From Streptomyces sp. NBC_00102 (GTDB lineage Bacteria; Actinomycetota; Actinomycetes; Streptomycetales; Streptomycetaceae): DNA of 64,000 nucleotides. Under the pieces are notes generated by a model. It saw nothing but the letters and a program-made list of their open reading frames with translations. It did no database searches and had not been told where the DNA came from. A program made the position numbers and the translations under genes. Positions 21,467-29,893 of the stretch are shown here, piece after piece; position 1 is the stretch's first letter, and each line of letters starts with the position of its first letter. The stretch spans positions 5,249,001 through 5,313,000 of the forward strand of contig NZ_JAPEMC010000001.1 in assembly GCF_026343115.1 (NCBI RefSeq), read 5' to 3'.

Positions 21467-21856
21467 ATGAACGAGAACGTGTACGTGGGCAACGCGGGGG
21501 CGGACGCGGCCCTGGACCGGGGATGGATCCTCGGGCATTTCAAGGACGCCGCGGACCCCCGCCACAGCGAGGACGTCGAGATCAAGTGGGGCGTCCACCC
21601 GCGCGGCGACGCGCGGGCCCAGTGGGTGCGGGGCGAGAAGCGCACGGCGCTGCTGGTGCTCATCAGCGGGCGGTTCCGGGTGGAGCTGCCCGGCCGGGAC
21701 GTGGTGCTGTCCCGGCAGGGCGACTACGTCGTCTGGGGACACGGCGTCGACCACTCCTGGTTCGCGGAGGAGGAGTCGGTCGTGCTCACGGTCCGGTGGC
21801 CCTCGGTGCCCGGTTACGCGGTGCCCGACGCCCACGCGGACCTCGGCTCGGCATGA
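21467..21856 (+). CDS. Small cupin-like protein
   Basis: 129 residues. The pattern of short strands RTALLVLISGRFRVELPGRD, VVLSRQGDYVVWGHGVDHSW and SVVLTVRWPSVPGYAVP resembles a single cupin barrel: G-x-F near the first motif and G-x-D-H-S-W at the second. The N-terminus (DRGWILGHF, VEIKWGVHPRGDAR) is conserved in Streptomyces homologues as far as I recall, some of which are mislabelled signal peptidases. A metal or small-ligand sensor/isomerase role is possible; no catalytic set was identified. Confidence 0.65.
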   Translation: MNENVYVGNAGADAALDRGWILGHFKDAADPRHSEDVEIKWGVHPRGDARAQWVRGEKRTALLVLISGRFRVELPGRDVVLSRQGDYVVWGHGVDHSWFAEEESVVLTVRWPSVPGYAVPDAHADLGSA

Positions 21857-22032
21857 GCCGCGACGGGGTGCCGCGGGAGAGTCGCGCGTATCACGGTCGG
21901 CGCCAGGACACCGGGATCCGGTCGGTCCTCGCCCCGGAACGGCGGGCCGCAGGGGCCTGAGCCGGCCGCGACGGCGTCCGGCGGGGCGTGACCGGAAGGG
22001 CCGGCGTTAAGAGGGTTCTCATACGAAACACC

Positions 22033-22038
22033 TAGCGT
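22033..22038 (+). promoter_or_regulatory. -10 hexamer TAGCGT for the acidic membrane protein gene
   Basis: TAGCGT ends 7 bases before the ATG at 22046, with no ribosome binding site; a leaderless mRNA is likely. Confidence 0.4.
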
Positions 22039-22045
22039 GCGGCGC

Positions 22046-22696
22046 ATGAACACCTCCACCGCCAAGACCTCCACCGCTCCTGCCGCCGAAGACGACCGCG
22101 AGGAGCAGCAGCCGCCCACGTCCGACGCCGCCGACGCGGTGGCGCAGGGCGGCTCCCCGGCCACCGGGGAGAAGAACGTGCCGTCCGGACCGGACGCCCT
22201 CCGCAAGACCGACGGGTCCGAGAACGCCGAGAACGCCGAGGAAACCGACGAGTTCGAGGACCTGGAAGAGAGCCTCGACGAGGAGGACGACGACGCCGCC
22301 TCCCGGGGCGTCGGCGCCGGTGCCGGGGCCGTCGTGTCGGCCGCCCTCGGTGTCGTCGGCCTGGTCGGCGGCTGGACCGGAAAGGTCGCCTCCGAGCGCG
22401 AGACGCTGATCGGCCAGATCAAGACCTCCGGCGGTGGCAGCACCGCCCAGCAGATCTCCGAGATCTACGGCGACTCCTGGCACACCACCGCCCTCGTCAA
22501 CGGCATCTTCGCGATCGTCGCCCTGCTCGTCGGCGTCTACGTGCTGGTCCGGCCCGCCTTCGGCGCGCCCTCCGCGAAGCCGCAGCCGTCCTGGATCCGT
22601 TCCGTCGCCCTCGGCGGCGTGGTGCTCGGTGCCATCGGGCTGGTCCTCTCGATCGCCATGTTCTTCGACCTGATCGTCGGACTGCCGAGTGCCTGA
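22046..22696 (+). CDS. Membrane protein with long acidic N-terminus, function unknown
   Basis: 216 residues. Residues 1-90 are hydrophilic and disordered-looking, with a dense acidic cluster (EETDEFEDLEESLDEEDDD) at about 65-85. Then come a hydrophobic Gly/Ala/Val segment (about 95-118), a polar loop with ISEIYGDSWHTT, and two further membrane segments (about 150-170 and 190-212). This suggests an integral membrane protein with a negatively charged cytoplasmic tail. No known family was recognised. Downstream lies a MITE-like repeat whose central palindrome could end its transcript. Confidence 0.7.
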   Translation: MNTSTAKTSTAPAAEDDREEQQPPTSDAADAVAQGGSPATGEKNVPSGPDALRKTDGSENAENAEETDEFEDLEESLDEEDDDAASRGVGAGAGAVVSAALGVVGLVGGWTGKVASERETLIGQIKTSGGGSTAQQISEIYGDSWHTTALVNGIFAIVALLVGVYVLVRPAFGAPSAKPQPSWIRSVALGGVVLGAIGLVLSIAMFFDLIVGLPSA

Positions 22697-22741
22697 CCCG
22701 GCCCGGACCAGGTAGTGGCCGGATCTCCGGATCCGGCCACT

Positions 22742-22905
22742 AGGGGCTGTCCCGTAATCCGTGGTGGATCAGTGCGCGGCGTCGGATGCGGTGCATCGCA
22801 AGGCGGAGGAGCGTCCGCATACTGGATGTATGCGGACGCTCCGACAACGCGGCGAGGTGCCGTAGCCGTCGTCGCGCACCCACCAGGGATTGCGGGACAG
22901 CCCTT
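22742..22905. repeat. 164-bp MITE-like intergenic element with terminal inverted repeats
   Basis: The left end AGGGGCTGTCCCGTAATCC (22742-22760) and right end GGATTGCGGGACAGCCCTT (22887-22905) are inverted repeats with 17 of 19 positions matching. The centre carries a perfect 14-bp palindrome, arms 22808-22821 and 22829-22842, with a 7-base loop. No transposase is encoded. A second degenerate copy lies at 13704-13865 and single or paired ends occur at 38153-38187 and 42099-42111. The right end supplies the stop codon of the sugar dehydrogenase gene. Confidence 0.75.
22808..22842. terminator. Central palindrome of the MITE-like element, possible bidirectional terminator
   Basis: Arms GGAGCGTCCGCATA / TATGCGGACGCTCC, 14 bp perfect, loop CTGGATG. 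It lies between convergent genes and would form a very stable hairpin in either transcript. Confidence 0.55.
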
Positions 22906-24130
22906 AGCTGACCTCCACCAGCAGAATCCGGTCGTCGCCCGGCTTCGGGTCGCCGCGCCCGTCCGTGTTGCCGGTCACCACCCACAGCTTGTCGCCGCCC
23001 GCCGCGACCACCGTCCGCAGCCTGCCGTACGTCCCCTCCAGGAATGCCCGGGGCTTTGCCAGCGGCTCCTTCGCCGAGCCGGTCAGCGGAATCCGCCAGA
23101 GCCGCTCGCCGCGCAGACCCGCCATCCAGATCGAGCCCTTCGCGTACGCGATGCCGCTGGGCGAGGCATCCGCCGTCTTCCACTGGGCGACCGGATCGAT
23201 GAAGTCGCCGCCCGCGCCCTTCGGCGCGATGCCCTCGACCTCGGGCCAGCCGTAGTTGCCGCCCGGTTCGATCAGATTCAGCTCGTCCCAGGTGTCCTGG
23301 CCGAACTCCGAGGCCCACAGCCGCTTCTCGCCGTCCCACGCGAGCCCCTGCACATTGCGGTGGCCGGGGGAGTAGACGACCGAGTCCGCCTCGGGATTGC
23401 CGTGCACCGGCTCCCCGTCCGGGGTCATCCGCAGGATCTTGCCCGCCAACGAGTCCTCGTCCTGGGCCAGCCCGTCGTCGCCGGTCTCGCCGGTGCCGGC
23501 GTACAGCATCCGGTCCGGACCGAAGGCGATCCGGCCGCCGTTGTGGATCGCGCCTTTCGGGATGCCGCGCAGGATGGTGTCCGGCGCCCCCAACTGCTCA
23601 CCTGCGGGCCGTCGTTCGTCGTACACCATCCGGGCGATGCGGTTGTCGGACTCGGTGGTGAAGTACGCGTACACCTGGTGGTCGGCGCCGTACGTCGCGG
23701 AGACGGCCAGCCCCAGCAGCCCGCCCTCACCGGCGGGCGACACCCCGGGGACGGACCCCAGCAGCGTCTTCCTGCCGGTCTTGGCGTCGACCCGGGTCAC
23801 CGTGCCCTCGTCGCGGGAGGAGACCAGCAGGTCGCCACCCGGCAGTACCGCGAGCCCCCAGGGGGAGGCCAGGCCGGTGGTGAGGGTGGAGACGACCTTC
23901 GCCGAGCCCTCGGCGGGCGGCAGCGGGGAGGGAGAGGGAGAGGGGGAGGGGGAGGCGGACCCGGTGGGGGCGGTGGCCGCGCGCGAGGCCCCCGAGCCCC
24001 CGGAGGCTCCGGTGTCCCCGGAGCCCCCCGAGCAGCCGGCCGTCAACGTCAGGGCCGCGGCCGCGAGAAGAGCCACCGCCGGGCCGCGTACCGCGGTGAC
24101 ACGTACTGATCCCCACACCGAACCGCGCAC
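22904..24130 (-). CDS. PQQ-type glucose/sorbosone dehydrogenase family lipoprotein
   Basis: 408 residues from a GTG at 24130 (GAGAAGG about 9 bases upstream); a second GTG at 24118 is possible. LLAAAALTLTAGC is a lipoprotein signal with the lipid-modified cysteine about residue 33. A Gly/Ser-rich and (SP)n linker follows. The six-bladed propeller of the GSDH family is clear: TGLASPWGLAVLPGGDLLVS, AIHNGGRIAFGPDRMLYAGT with the catalytic His, VYSPGHRNVQGLAWD, and SEFGQDTWDELNLIEPGGNYGWP. Members oxidise aldoses outside the membrane with PQQ. The TAA stop comes from the right end of the adjacent repeat. Confidence 0.88.
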   Translation of the reverse strand: MRGSVWGSVRVTAVRGPAVALLAAAALTLTAGCSGGSGDTGASGGSGASRAATAPTGSASPSPSPSPSPLPPAEGSAKVVSTLTTGLASPWGLAVLPGGDLLVSSRDEGTVTRVDAKTGRKTLLGSVPGVSPAGEGGLLGLAVSATYGADHQVYAYFTTESDNRIARMVYDERRPAGEQLGAPDTILRGIPKGAIHNGGRIAFGPDRMLYAGTGETGDDGLAQDEDSLAGKILRMTPDGEPVHGNPEADSVVYSPGHRNVQGLAWDGEKRLWASEFGQDTWDELNLIEPGGNYGWPEVEGIAPKGAGGDFIDPVAQWKTADASPSGIAYAKGSIWMAGLRGERLWRIPLTGSAKEPLAKPRAFLEGTYGRLRTVVAAGGDKLWVVTGNTDGRGDPKPGDDRILLVEVS

Positions 24131-24321
24131 AGAACCGATCCTTCTCCGGGCCCGCCGGGCCCCGTCGTCCGCTCCCGGGCCGCCCGTCCGCGGACCGCCC
24201 CCGCCCATGGTGCCCGTACAGGCGCCCCGTACTCGGGCATTGCGGCGATCCGGTCCCGCTCCGGCCGGGCTCCCGTGCGCACGGGAACCCGGGCGGGGCG
24301 CGTCCTCGCGGGTCGAGGGCG

Positions 24322-25314
24322 TCAGTCCCAGGAACCCCGGGCCGGCGGGAGTGCGGCGATCTCGGCGAGATCGTGGTCGGTGAGCGCCAGCCGGGCGGCC
24401 CCGGCGTTCTCCACCGCCCACTCCTCGCGCTTCGCGCCCGGCACCGGCACCACGTGCGGGCCCTGCCGCAGCACCCACGCCAGCGCCACCTGCGCGGGCG
24501 TCGCCCCGTGCCGCTGCGCGACCCGGCGCAGTCCGGCGACCACCGGCTGGTTCGCCGCCATCATCTCGGCGGTGAACCGGGGATGCCGGGCCCGCGGGTC
24601 GTCCGGCTCGAAACCCTGCCCCGGCTTCAGGGTGCCCGTGAGATAGCCGCTGCCCAGCGGCATCGCGGCCAGCAGCCCCACCCCGCGCGCGGTGCACCAG
24701 GGCAGCAGGGAGACCAGCGCCTCCGGCGACCACACCGACAGCTCCGCCTCGACCGCGCTGACCGGGAAGACCTGCTGCACCCGCTCCAACTGGCGGATCG
24801 TCGCGTCGTGCAGCCCCGCCCGGGACCGCCGCGGCACCAGCGCCCCCACGGCGCAGAGCCCCAGCGCCCGTACCTTCCCGGCGGTCACCAGCTCCGCCAT
24901 CGCGCCCCAGGTCTCCTCCACCGGGACCTCCGGATCGGCGCGGTGCAGCTGGTACAGGTCGATCACGTCGGTCTGCAGGCGCCTCAGCGAGGCGTCGCAG
25001 GCCCTGCGCACGTACCCCGCACGGCCGTTGGCCACGATGTGCTGGTCCCCCACCAGCAGACCGCACTTGGTGGAGATGAACGCGTCCTCCCGGCGGCCCT
25101 TCAACGCCCGGCCGACAAGAAGCTCATTGGTGAACGGGCCGTACATGTCCGCCGTGTCGAGCAGCCGGACCCCCGCGTCGAGAGCCGCGTGCACCGTGCG
25201 CACCGAGCGTTCGCCGAGCCGTTGTGACGCGCTGTAGCCCCAACTCATCGGCATACAGCCCAGCCCCACCGCGCCCACGGCGAGCGCCGCCCCACCGATC
25301 GTCCTGCGCTCCAA
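24322..25314 (-). CDS. Aldo/keto reductase
   Basis: 330 residues if the TTG at 25314 is the start (LERRTIGG, with GGGAGG upstream); an in-frame ATG at 25389 would add an unconserved 25 residues. The (beta/alpha)8 oxidoreductase tetrad is present: Asp in LLDTADMYGP, Tyr in the same motif, Lys in ISTKCG and His in LYQLHRADP. GLCAVG and PVPGAKREEWAVENAGA near the end bind NADPH. It is expected to reduce carbonyls in the cytoplasm; the substrate is unknown. It lies 191 bases upstream of the sugar dehydrogenase gene on the same strand, without tight coupling. Confidence 0.87.
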   Translation of the reverse strand: MERRTIGGAALAVGAVGLGCMPMSWGYSASQRLGERSVRTVHAALDAGVRLLDTADMYGPFTNELLVGRALKGRREDAFISTKCGLLVGDQHIVANGRAGYVRRACDASLRRLQTDVIDLYQLHRADPEVPVEETWGAMAELVTAGKVRALGLCAVGALVPRRSRAGLHDATIRQLERVQQVFPVSAVEAELSVWSPEALVSLLPWCTARGVGLLAAMPLGSGYLTGTLKPGQGFEPDDPRARHPRFTAEMMAANQPVVAGLRRVAQRHGATPAQVALAWVLRQGPHVVPVPGAKREEWAVENAGAARLALTDHDLAEIAALPPARGSWD

Positions 25315-25469
25315 CTCCCCGAACCCTCCCCAGGTCCACCGCCCAGGATTCGCCCCGTGCTCGTCCCACGATAGGGAGTGCGACAGCACGTCGCGTCACG
25401 CGGCTCGGCCCGGCGGCGTCGCCGACCGGCCCCGTGACGCCTCGCCGCGGCGCCCCGGAGGCCTTCGCA

Positions 25470-25475
25470 TAGCCT
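25470..25475 (+). promoter_or_regulatory. -10 hexamer TAGCCT for the 2-hydroxyacid dehydrogenase gene
   Basis: TAGCCT ends 7 bases before the ATG at 25483. A GGAGG also overlaps this spacer but is too close to the ATG to act as a normal ribosome site. Confidence 0.35.
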
Positions 25476-25482
25476 CGGAGGC

Positions 25483-26433
25483 ATGACTTCCACGACCCGC
25501 ACAGACGTGTGGCTGCCCCTCCCTGTCGACTCCGTGTCCGGGCTCCCCGAGAGCCTCGACTACCACTTCTGGGACGGCGGAGACGAGTTCCCGGCGGATC
25601 CGGCGCGGTGTGCCTTCTACGTGGTGCCGTACATGAAGGGCCCGCAGGCATCCGTCCGTCCGATCCCCGAGATGCGCGCGGTACAGGTCGTGCAGACCCT
25701 CTCGGCCGGCACCGACCACATCGAACCCGCCCTCGCGGGTCTCCCCGCAGGCGTACGCCTCTGCAACGCCAAGGGCGTGCACGAGGCGTCCACCGCCGAA
25801 CTCACCCTCGCGCTGATACTCGCCTCGCTCCGGGGCGTACCCGGCTTCGTACGGGGCCAGGACGAGGAGGAGTGGAGGTCCGGCTTCTACCCCGCGCTCG
25901 CCGACAAGTCGGTGCTCATCGTGGGCTACGGCTCCATCGGTTCGGCCATCGAGGACCGGCTCGCGCCCTTCGAGTGCGCGCGGATCGCACGCGTCGCACG
26001 CACCCCCCGGACCACCGCGCGCGGGCCCGTGCACGCCCTCGACCAACTGCCCGCGCTGCTCCCGCAGGCGGACGTGGTGATCCTGTCCACCCCCCTGAAC
26101 CCGTCCACGAGAGGGCTGGTGGACGCCGCGTTCCTCGCCGCGATGCCGGACGGGGCACTGCTGGTGAACGTCGCCCGGGGCCCCGTGGTGGACACCAAGG
26201 CACTGCTGGTCGAACTGGAGTCGGGACGGTTGCGGGCCGCACTCGACGTCACCGACCCGGAACCGCTGCCGTCGGGCCATCCTCTCTGGCATGCTCCCCA
26301 CGTGCTGATCAGTCCGCACGTGGGCGGCAGCACGTCCGCCTTCCTGCCGCGCGCCGAGCGGCTGATCGCCGCCCAACTGACCCGGTTCGCCGCAGGGGAG
26401 CCCGTGCACAACGTCGTGCACACCACCGGCTGA
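25483..26433 (+). CDS. D-isomer-specific 2-hydroxyacid dehydrogenase
   Basis: 316 residues. VLIVGYGSIGSAIEDRL is the NAD-binding glycine motif. The catalytic residues are Arg in LVNVARGPVVDTKALL, Glu in ALDVTDPEPLP and His in LISPHVGGST. VQTLSAGTDHIEPAL is the substrate-side loop. The protein reduces a 2-keto acid or oxidises a D-2-hydroxy acid; members of this short group are often called glyoxylate or phosphoglycerate dehydrogenase-like. It is divergent from the aldo/keto reductase and upstream of the GGDEF/EAL gene. Confidence 0.9.
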   Translation: MTSTTRTDVWLPLPVDSVSGLPESLDYHFWDGGDEFPADPARCAFYVVPYMKGPQASVRPIPEMRAVQVVQTLSAGTDHIEPALAGLPAGVRLCNAKGVHEASTAELTLALILASLRGVPGFVRGQDEEEWRSGFYPALADKSVLIVGYGSIGSAIEDRLAPFECARIARVARTPRTTARGPVHALDQLPALLPQADVVILSTPLNPSTRGLVDAAFLAAMPDGALLVNVARGPVVDTKALLVELESGRLRAALDVTDPEPLPSGHPLWHAPHVLISPHVGGSTSAFLPRAERLIAAQLTRFAAGEPVHNVVHTTG

Positions 26434-26844
26434 CAGCACCGGCCGACCCCGTTCCGGAGCCGCTCTGCCACGCCCCGTACGCACAACACCCCAGGTCGTC
26501 ACGGAGAGTAGAGAGAGTATGGCTTTGCGTGACGAGTCTGGTGTATCGTCCAGAGGCGGGGGCTGCGCCGTGGAAGGACGGCGGCGGGGCGGGCAGCTGG
26601 ACGCGAGGGGGCAGTGGGCTATGTGCGGCCGAAAGCAGGGCGGGCGGACACCGGACCGACGACAGTGGTCTTCGAGGGGAGCGCTGCCGGACGGCCGCCT
26701 GCCGTCGCGACCGGTGCGCCGCCGCACGGCGGTGGGCCGGACCGCGCCGGAGACGCACCGGTCCGTGCGGCGGACCGCCCCGGAAGTGCGCCGATCCGTG
26801 CGCCGATCCGTGCGGCGGACCGCCCCGGACCCAGGGGCCGTCCG
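26434..26844 (+). other. 411-bp gene-free stretch upstream of cdgF
   Basis: It holds a BldD-box-like site (26499-26511) and two copies of a 23-bp direct repeat beginning TCCGTGCGGCGGACC, at 26762-26784 and 26807-26829, in a highly GC-rich region. Open frames here (for example from ATG 26519, ending in a GTGA overlap with the cdgF start, or from GTG 26614 in the cdgF frame) translate to Arg/Pro/Gly-rich low complexity and are not supported as genes. Confidence 0.5.
26499..26511 (+). promoter_or_regulatory. BldD-box-like site upstream of cdgF
   Basis: TCACGGAGAGTAG compares with the BldD consensus TNACNC(A/T)GNGTNA: both half-sites TNAC and GT are spaced correctly and 7 of 9 fixed positions agree. 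c-di-GMP enzyme genes are known BldD targets in Streptomyces. Binding here is an inference. Confidence 0.3.
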
Positions 26845-29685
26845 GTGAGCGCCCTGGACGCCCTGCTCTCCCGTCGGCCGGCCGTGTCGGCCCGGGCGAG
26901 GGTGCTGCCCCAGGTCCTGCTCGCCCTCGTCTGCGCGGGGTACGCGGTCGGTGCCGCCGTCGGCTGGGGGTCGACCCGGCTGGCGCTCTTCATGGGCGAC
27001 TTCGGCCTCAGCCTGGCCGCCTTCATCGCCTCCGTCTCCTGCCTCCTCTACGCGGGCGCCGCCGGCCGGCCCTCCAGGGCGGCCTGGCTCCTCTTCTCGT
27101 TCTCCTCCGCGATGGCCGCCTGCGGCAACGCCGTCTGGGGCTGGTACGAAGTCGTCCTCGACGGGGACGTACCCCCGCTCTCCGCCGCCGACTTCTTCTT
27201 CCTCTGCTTCGCCCCACCGGCCATCATCGGACTCCTGGTGCTCGCCAAACGCCCCGTCACCCGGGCCGGATGGTTCTGCCTGGTGCTGGACGGCTGGCTG
27301 ATCGGCGGGTCGCTGCTCACCCTCTCCTGGAGCCTCGCCCTCGCCCACCGCACGGACGTCGTCGGCGAGGGTGAGAGCGTCGCCCGCGCCGCGCTGTCGC
27401 TGGCCTACCCGCTGCTCGACATCGTGCTGGTCTCCATGGTGCTGGCCCTGCACTTCCGCCGGAACAACGCCAACCGCTCGGCAGTCAACACCGCCATCGC
27501 CGGACTGGCCCTGACCGTCGTCAGCGACGCCCTGTTCACCTCGCCGCTGCTCCGCTCGACCTACCACTCCGGCCAGCTCCTGGACGCCGGCTGGTTCGCC
27601 GGCTCACTCCTGCTCGCCTACGCCCCCTGGGGCGTACGCCACACGGCCGTCCAGCCCGGACATCCCGCGTTCGACGAGCGCCCCGGCCGGGCGGTGCGCT
27701 CCACCAGCCGCCCGATCGCCGGATCACTGGCCGCGCTCACCCCGTACCTCGCCGCCGCCGTCTGCACCCTCGGCATCCTGTACAACGTCGTCGAGGGCCG
27801 CCGGGTCGACGCCGTGGTGGTCTTCACCGGCTGCGCCGTCGTGCTGGCCCTCGTGCTGCGCCAGGCGATCATGCTCCTGGACAACCTCACCCTCACCCAG
27901 GAACTCGCCCAGCAGGAGAACCACTTCCGCTCCCTGGTCCAGGGCTCCAGCGACGTCATCATGATCGCCGATCCCAACGGGCGGCTCCGCTACGTCAGTC
28001 CGGCGGCCGCGGGGGTGTACGGCTGCCCGGCGGAAGACCTGCTCGAAACCGAACTCATCTCGATCATCCACCCCGACGACCGCGGCAGAGTCGTCCACCA
28101 GGTACGCCGCTTCCTCGCCGCCCACCCCGCCGAGGAGCCCACCACCCGGATCGAGTGCCGCTTCCGGTCGGGCGCCGGGGACTGGCTCAACGTCGAGTCG
28201 ACGGTCAACCGCCACCACGGCGGCCTCCTGCTCAACAGCCGCGACGTCACCGAACGCGTACGCCTCCAAGCCCAGTTGCAGCACAACGCCGAACACGACC
28301 CGCTCACCGACCTGCCCAACCGCGCCCTCTTCACCACCCGGGTACGCCAGGCGCTCGGCGGCAGGCGCGCGGGCGACCCCGGCACCGCCGTGCTCTTCAT
28401 CGACCTCGACGGCTTCAAAGCCGTCAACGACACCATCGGGCACCAGGCCGGCGACGAACTCCTCGTCCAGGCCGCCCAGCGGCTCGCCGACTCCGTACGT
28501 GCCGGGGACACCGCCGCCCGCCTCGGCGGCGACGAGTTCGCCGCGCTGATCGTCGGCGACGGCACCCGCGACCAGGCCGCCCGGGAGTACCAGGTCCACG
28601 AGATCGCGGACCGGCTGCGCCTCACCCTCTCCCAGCCCTACCTCATCGGCCCCGGGGAGGTACGGGTGGCGGCCTCGATCGGGGTCGCCTTCGCCGAACC
28701 CGGCATCACCCCCACCGACCTCATGCGCAACGCCGACCTCGCGATGTACCGCGCCAAGGCCGCCGGCAAGGACCGCGTCGAGCTGTACGCCCCCCAGATG
28801 CAGGCCGACGTGGTGCGCCGCTCCGAGCTCGCGGCCCGGCTGCGCACCGCCCTGCGCGACGGCGAGTTCGCCCTGCTCCACCAGCCCGTGGTGCACCTCG
28901 CCACCGGTACCGTCGCCGCGGTCGCCGCGCAGGCCCGCTGGCGTTCCGCCCAGGGCATCCTCTTCACCCCCGCCGAGTTCCTGCGCGTCGCCGACGAGGG
29001 CGACCGCACCGCCGAACTCGGCCGCTGGCTCCTGGAGGAAGCCGTCCAGCAGGCCGCCGAGCGCGCCAGGGCCGGATACCCGGTCTCCGTGTCCGTCCGG
29101 CTCTCCGCCGGCCGGCTGCTGGACAACGCGCTGCCCTACGGCTCCGTCGAGGCGCTGCTGACCCGGCACGGCCTGCCCTCCGGCGCCCTGATGATCGAGG
29201 TGGGCGACAGTGACCCCCGGATCTCCTTCGACGAACTCGAACGCCGCCTGGTGGCGTTGCGCCGCCTCGGCGTCCGTATCGCGCTCGACGGCTTCGGCAG
29301 CGGATACGCCGCCATCAACGCGCTGCGCCGCCTCCCCATCGACGTACTCAAACTCGACCGGGGCCTCGTCGAGGGAGTGGTGGAGTCGGCCCGGCTGCAC
29401 AAGATCACCAGCGGGCTGCTGCGGATCGCCTGCGATCTCGGCATGCAGTCGGTGGCGGACGGCGTCGACGTCCCGGAACAGGTGCTCGCGCTGCGGGCCA
29501 TGGGGTGCACCCACGGCCAGGGGATGGCCTTCTCCGGACCCTTGGACGAGTACCGGCTGCGCCACGCGCTGCGCCGCGGGCACTTCCCCGTACCCGGCGT
29601 ACCGGCAGCTCAGCCCGTCCTCGCGGGGGGTTCGCCGCCCCGGCTGGGCGGCTCACATGATGAGACGTCCGTCCCACCCGCTTGA
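26845..29685 (+). CDS. cdgF: Membrane PAS-GGDEF protein with degenerate EAL domain (CdgF-like)
   Basis: 946 residues from the GTG at 26845 (AGGGG 7 bases upstream). An eight-or-so-helix membrane domain fills residues 20-350, a PAS domain lies about 356-475 ([20 protein letters not shown]), then GGDEF with [10 protein letters not shown] near 560, then an EAL-type domain from about 660. EAL positions are changed: the E-A-L motif reads AAQARW, the DDFGTGYSS loop reads DGFGSGYAA near 814, and EGVE reads DGVD. The GGDEF half looks active and the EAL half probably is not, so diguanylate cyclase or sensor function is favoured. The position upstream of ilvB matches my recollection of cdgF in Streptomyces; the symbol is tentative. 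Confidence 0.82.
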   Translation: MSALDALLSRRPAVSARARVLPQVLLALVCAGYAVGAAVGWGSTRLALFMGDFGLSLAAFIASVSCLLYAGAAGRPSRAAWLLFSFSSAMAACGNAVWGWYEVVLDGDVPPLSAADFFFLCFAPPAIIGLLVLAKRPVTRAGWFCLVLDGWLIGGSLLTLSWSLALAHRTDVVGEGESVARAALSLAYPLLDIVLVSMVLALHFRRNNANRSAVNTAIAGLALTVVSDALFTSPLLRSTYHSGQLLDAGWFAGSLLLAYAPWGVRHTAVQPGHPAFDERPGRAVRSTSRPIAGSLAALTPYLAAAVCTLGILYNVVEGRRVDAVVVFTGCAVVLALVLRQAIMLLDNLTLTQELAQQENHFRSLVQGSSDVIMIADPNGRLRYVSPAAAGVYGCPAEDLLETELISIIHPDDRGRVVHQVRRFLAAHPAEEPTTRIECRFRSGAGDWLNVESTVNRHHGGLLLNSRDVTERVRLQAQLQHNAEHDPLTDLPNRALFTTRVRQALGGRRAGDPGTAVLFIDLDGFKAVNDTIGHQAGDELLVQAAQRLADSVRAGDTAARLGGDEFAALIVGDGTRDQAAREYQVHEIADRLRLTLSQPYLIGPGEVRVAASIGVAFAEPGITPTDLMRNADLAMYRAKAAGKDRVELYAPQMQADVVRRSELAARLRTALRDGEFALLHQPVVHLATGTVAAVAAQARWRSAQGILFTPAEFLRVADEGDRTAELGRWLLEEAVQQAAERARAGYPVSVSVRLSAGRLLDNALPYGSVEALLTRHGLPSGALMIEVGDSDPRISFDELERRLVALRRLGVRIALDGFGSGYAAINALRRLPIDVLKLDRGLVEGVVESARLHKITSGLLRIACDLGMQSVADGVDVPEQVLALRAMGCTHGQGMAFSGPLDEYRLRHALRRGHFPVPGVPAAQPVLAGGSPPRLGGSHDETSVPPA

Positions 29686-29718
29686 CACGGCCGACGTGCC
29701 GGAGAGAGGGTCAATGCC

Positions 29719-29760
29719 ATGCGCACCCGAATTCTCGTACTTGGAAAGCGCGTCGGCTGA
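29719..29760 (+). CDS. ilvB leader peptide
   Basis: 13 codons from the ATG at 29719, encoding [13 protein letters not shown]. Ile-Leu-Val-Leu stand in a row, so slow translation when branched-chain aminoacyl-tRNAs are scarce would stall the ribosome there. A hairpin (29762-29783) and a terminator with a T-run (29802-29835) follow at the spacing expected of transcription attenuation. Leader peptides of this type before actinobacterial ilvB have been predicted in the literature. Confidence 0.8.
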   Translation: MRTRILVLGKRVG

Positions 29761-29761
29761 A

Positions 29762-29783
29762 GCGGAGTCGTTCGACACTCCGC
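29762..29783 (+). promoter_or_regulatory. Leader hairpin upstream of the ilvB attenuator
   Basis: 7-bp stem GCGGAGT / ACTCCGC directly after the leader peptide stop codon. It is a candidate pause or competing structure whose formation depends on ribosome position. Confidence 0.5.
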
Positions 29784-29801
29784 CTACCGCACCGGCGCGC
29801 T

Positions 29802-29835
29802 CCCCTCGCTTGCCTCACGGCACGAGGGGTTTTTT
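29802..29835 (+). terminator. Attenuator terminator upstream of ilvB
   Basis: CCCCTCG / CGAGGGG stem extended by TGCC / GGCA around a TCAC loop, with a 2-base bulge, then six T residues (29830-29835). This is the only classical T-run intrinsic terminator noticed in the window, and it lies between the leader peptide and ilvB. Confidence 0.85.
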
Positions 29836-29893
29836 GTTGCACTGGCACTCCCCAAAACCCCGCAAAACCCTCAGCCTCGAGAAGAGAATGCCG

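Noticed and set aside
22746..22830. Conserved small protein (MRTLLR...) encoded on the minus strand of both repeat copies
   Set aside because: Both copies keep an MRTLLR start because the DNA repeat is conserved; the frames diverge after that and no ribosome site is present.
23930..23960. GGGAGA-type purine repeat
   Set aside because: It encodes the Ser-Pro linker of the sugar dehydrogenase lipoprotein and is explained as coding sequence.
26519..26848. 109-aa frame upstream of cdgF ending in a GTGA overlap with its start
   Set aside because: The translation is Arg/Pro/Gly-rich with no fold-like pattern and runs through the direct repeats; the GTGA overlap is probably chance in this composition.
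29682..29687. TTGACA as the -35 of the ilvB leader promoter
   Set aside because: The hexamer is perfect and overlaps the cdgF stop, but no TAnnnT element lies 16-18 bases downstream, so the promoter could not be placed with confidence.
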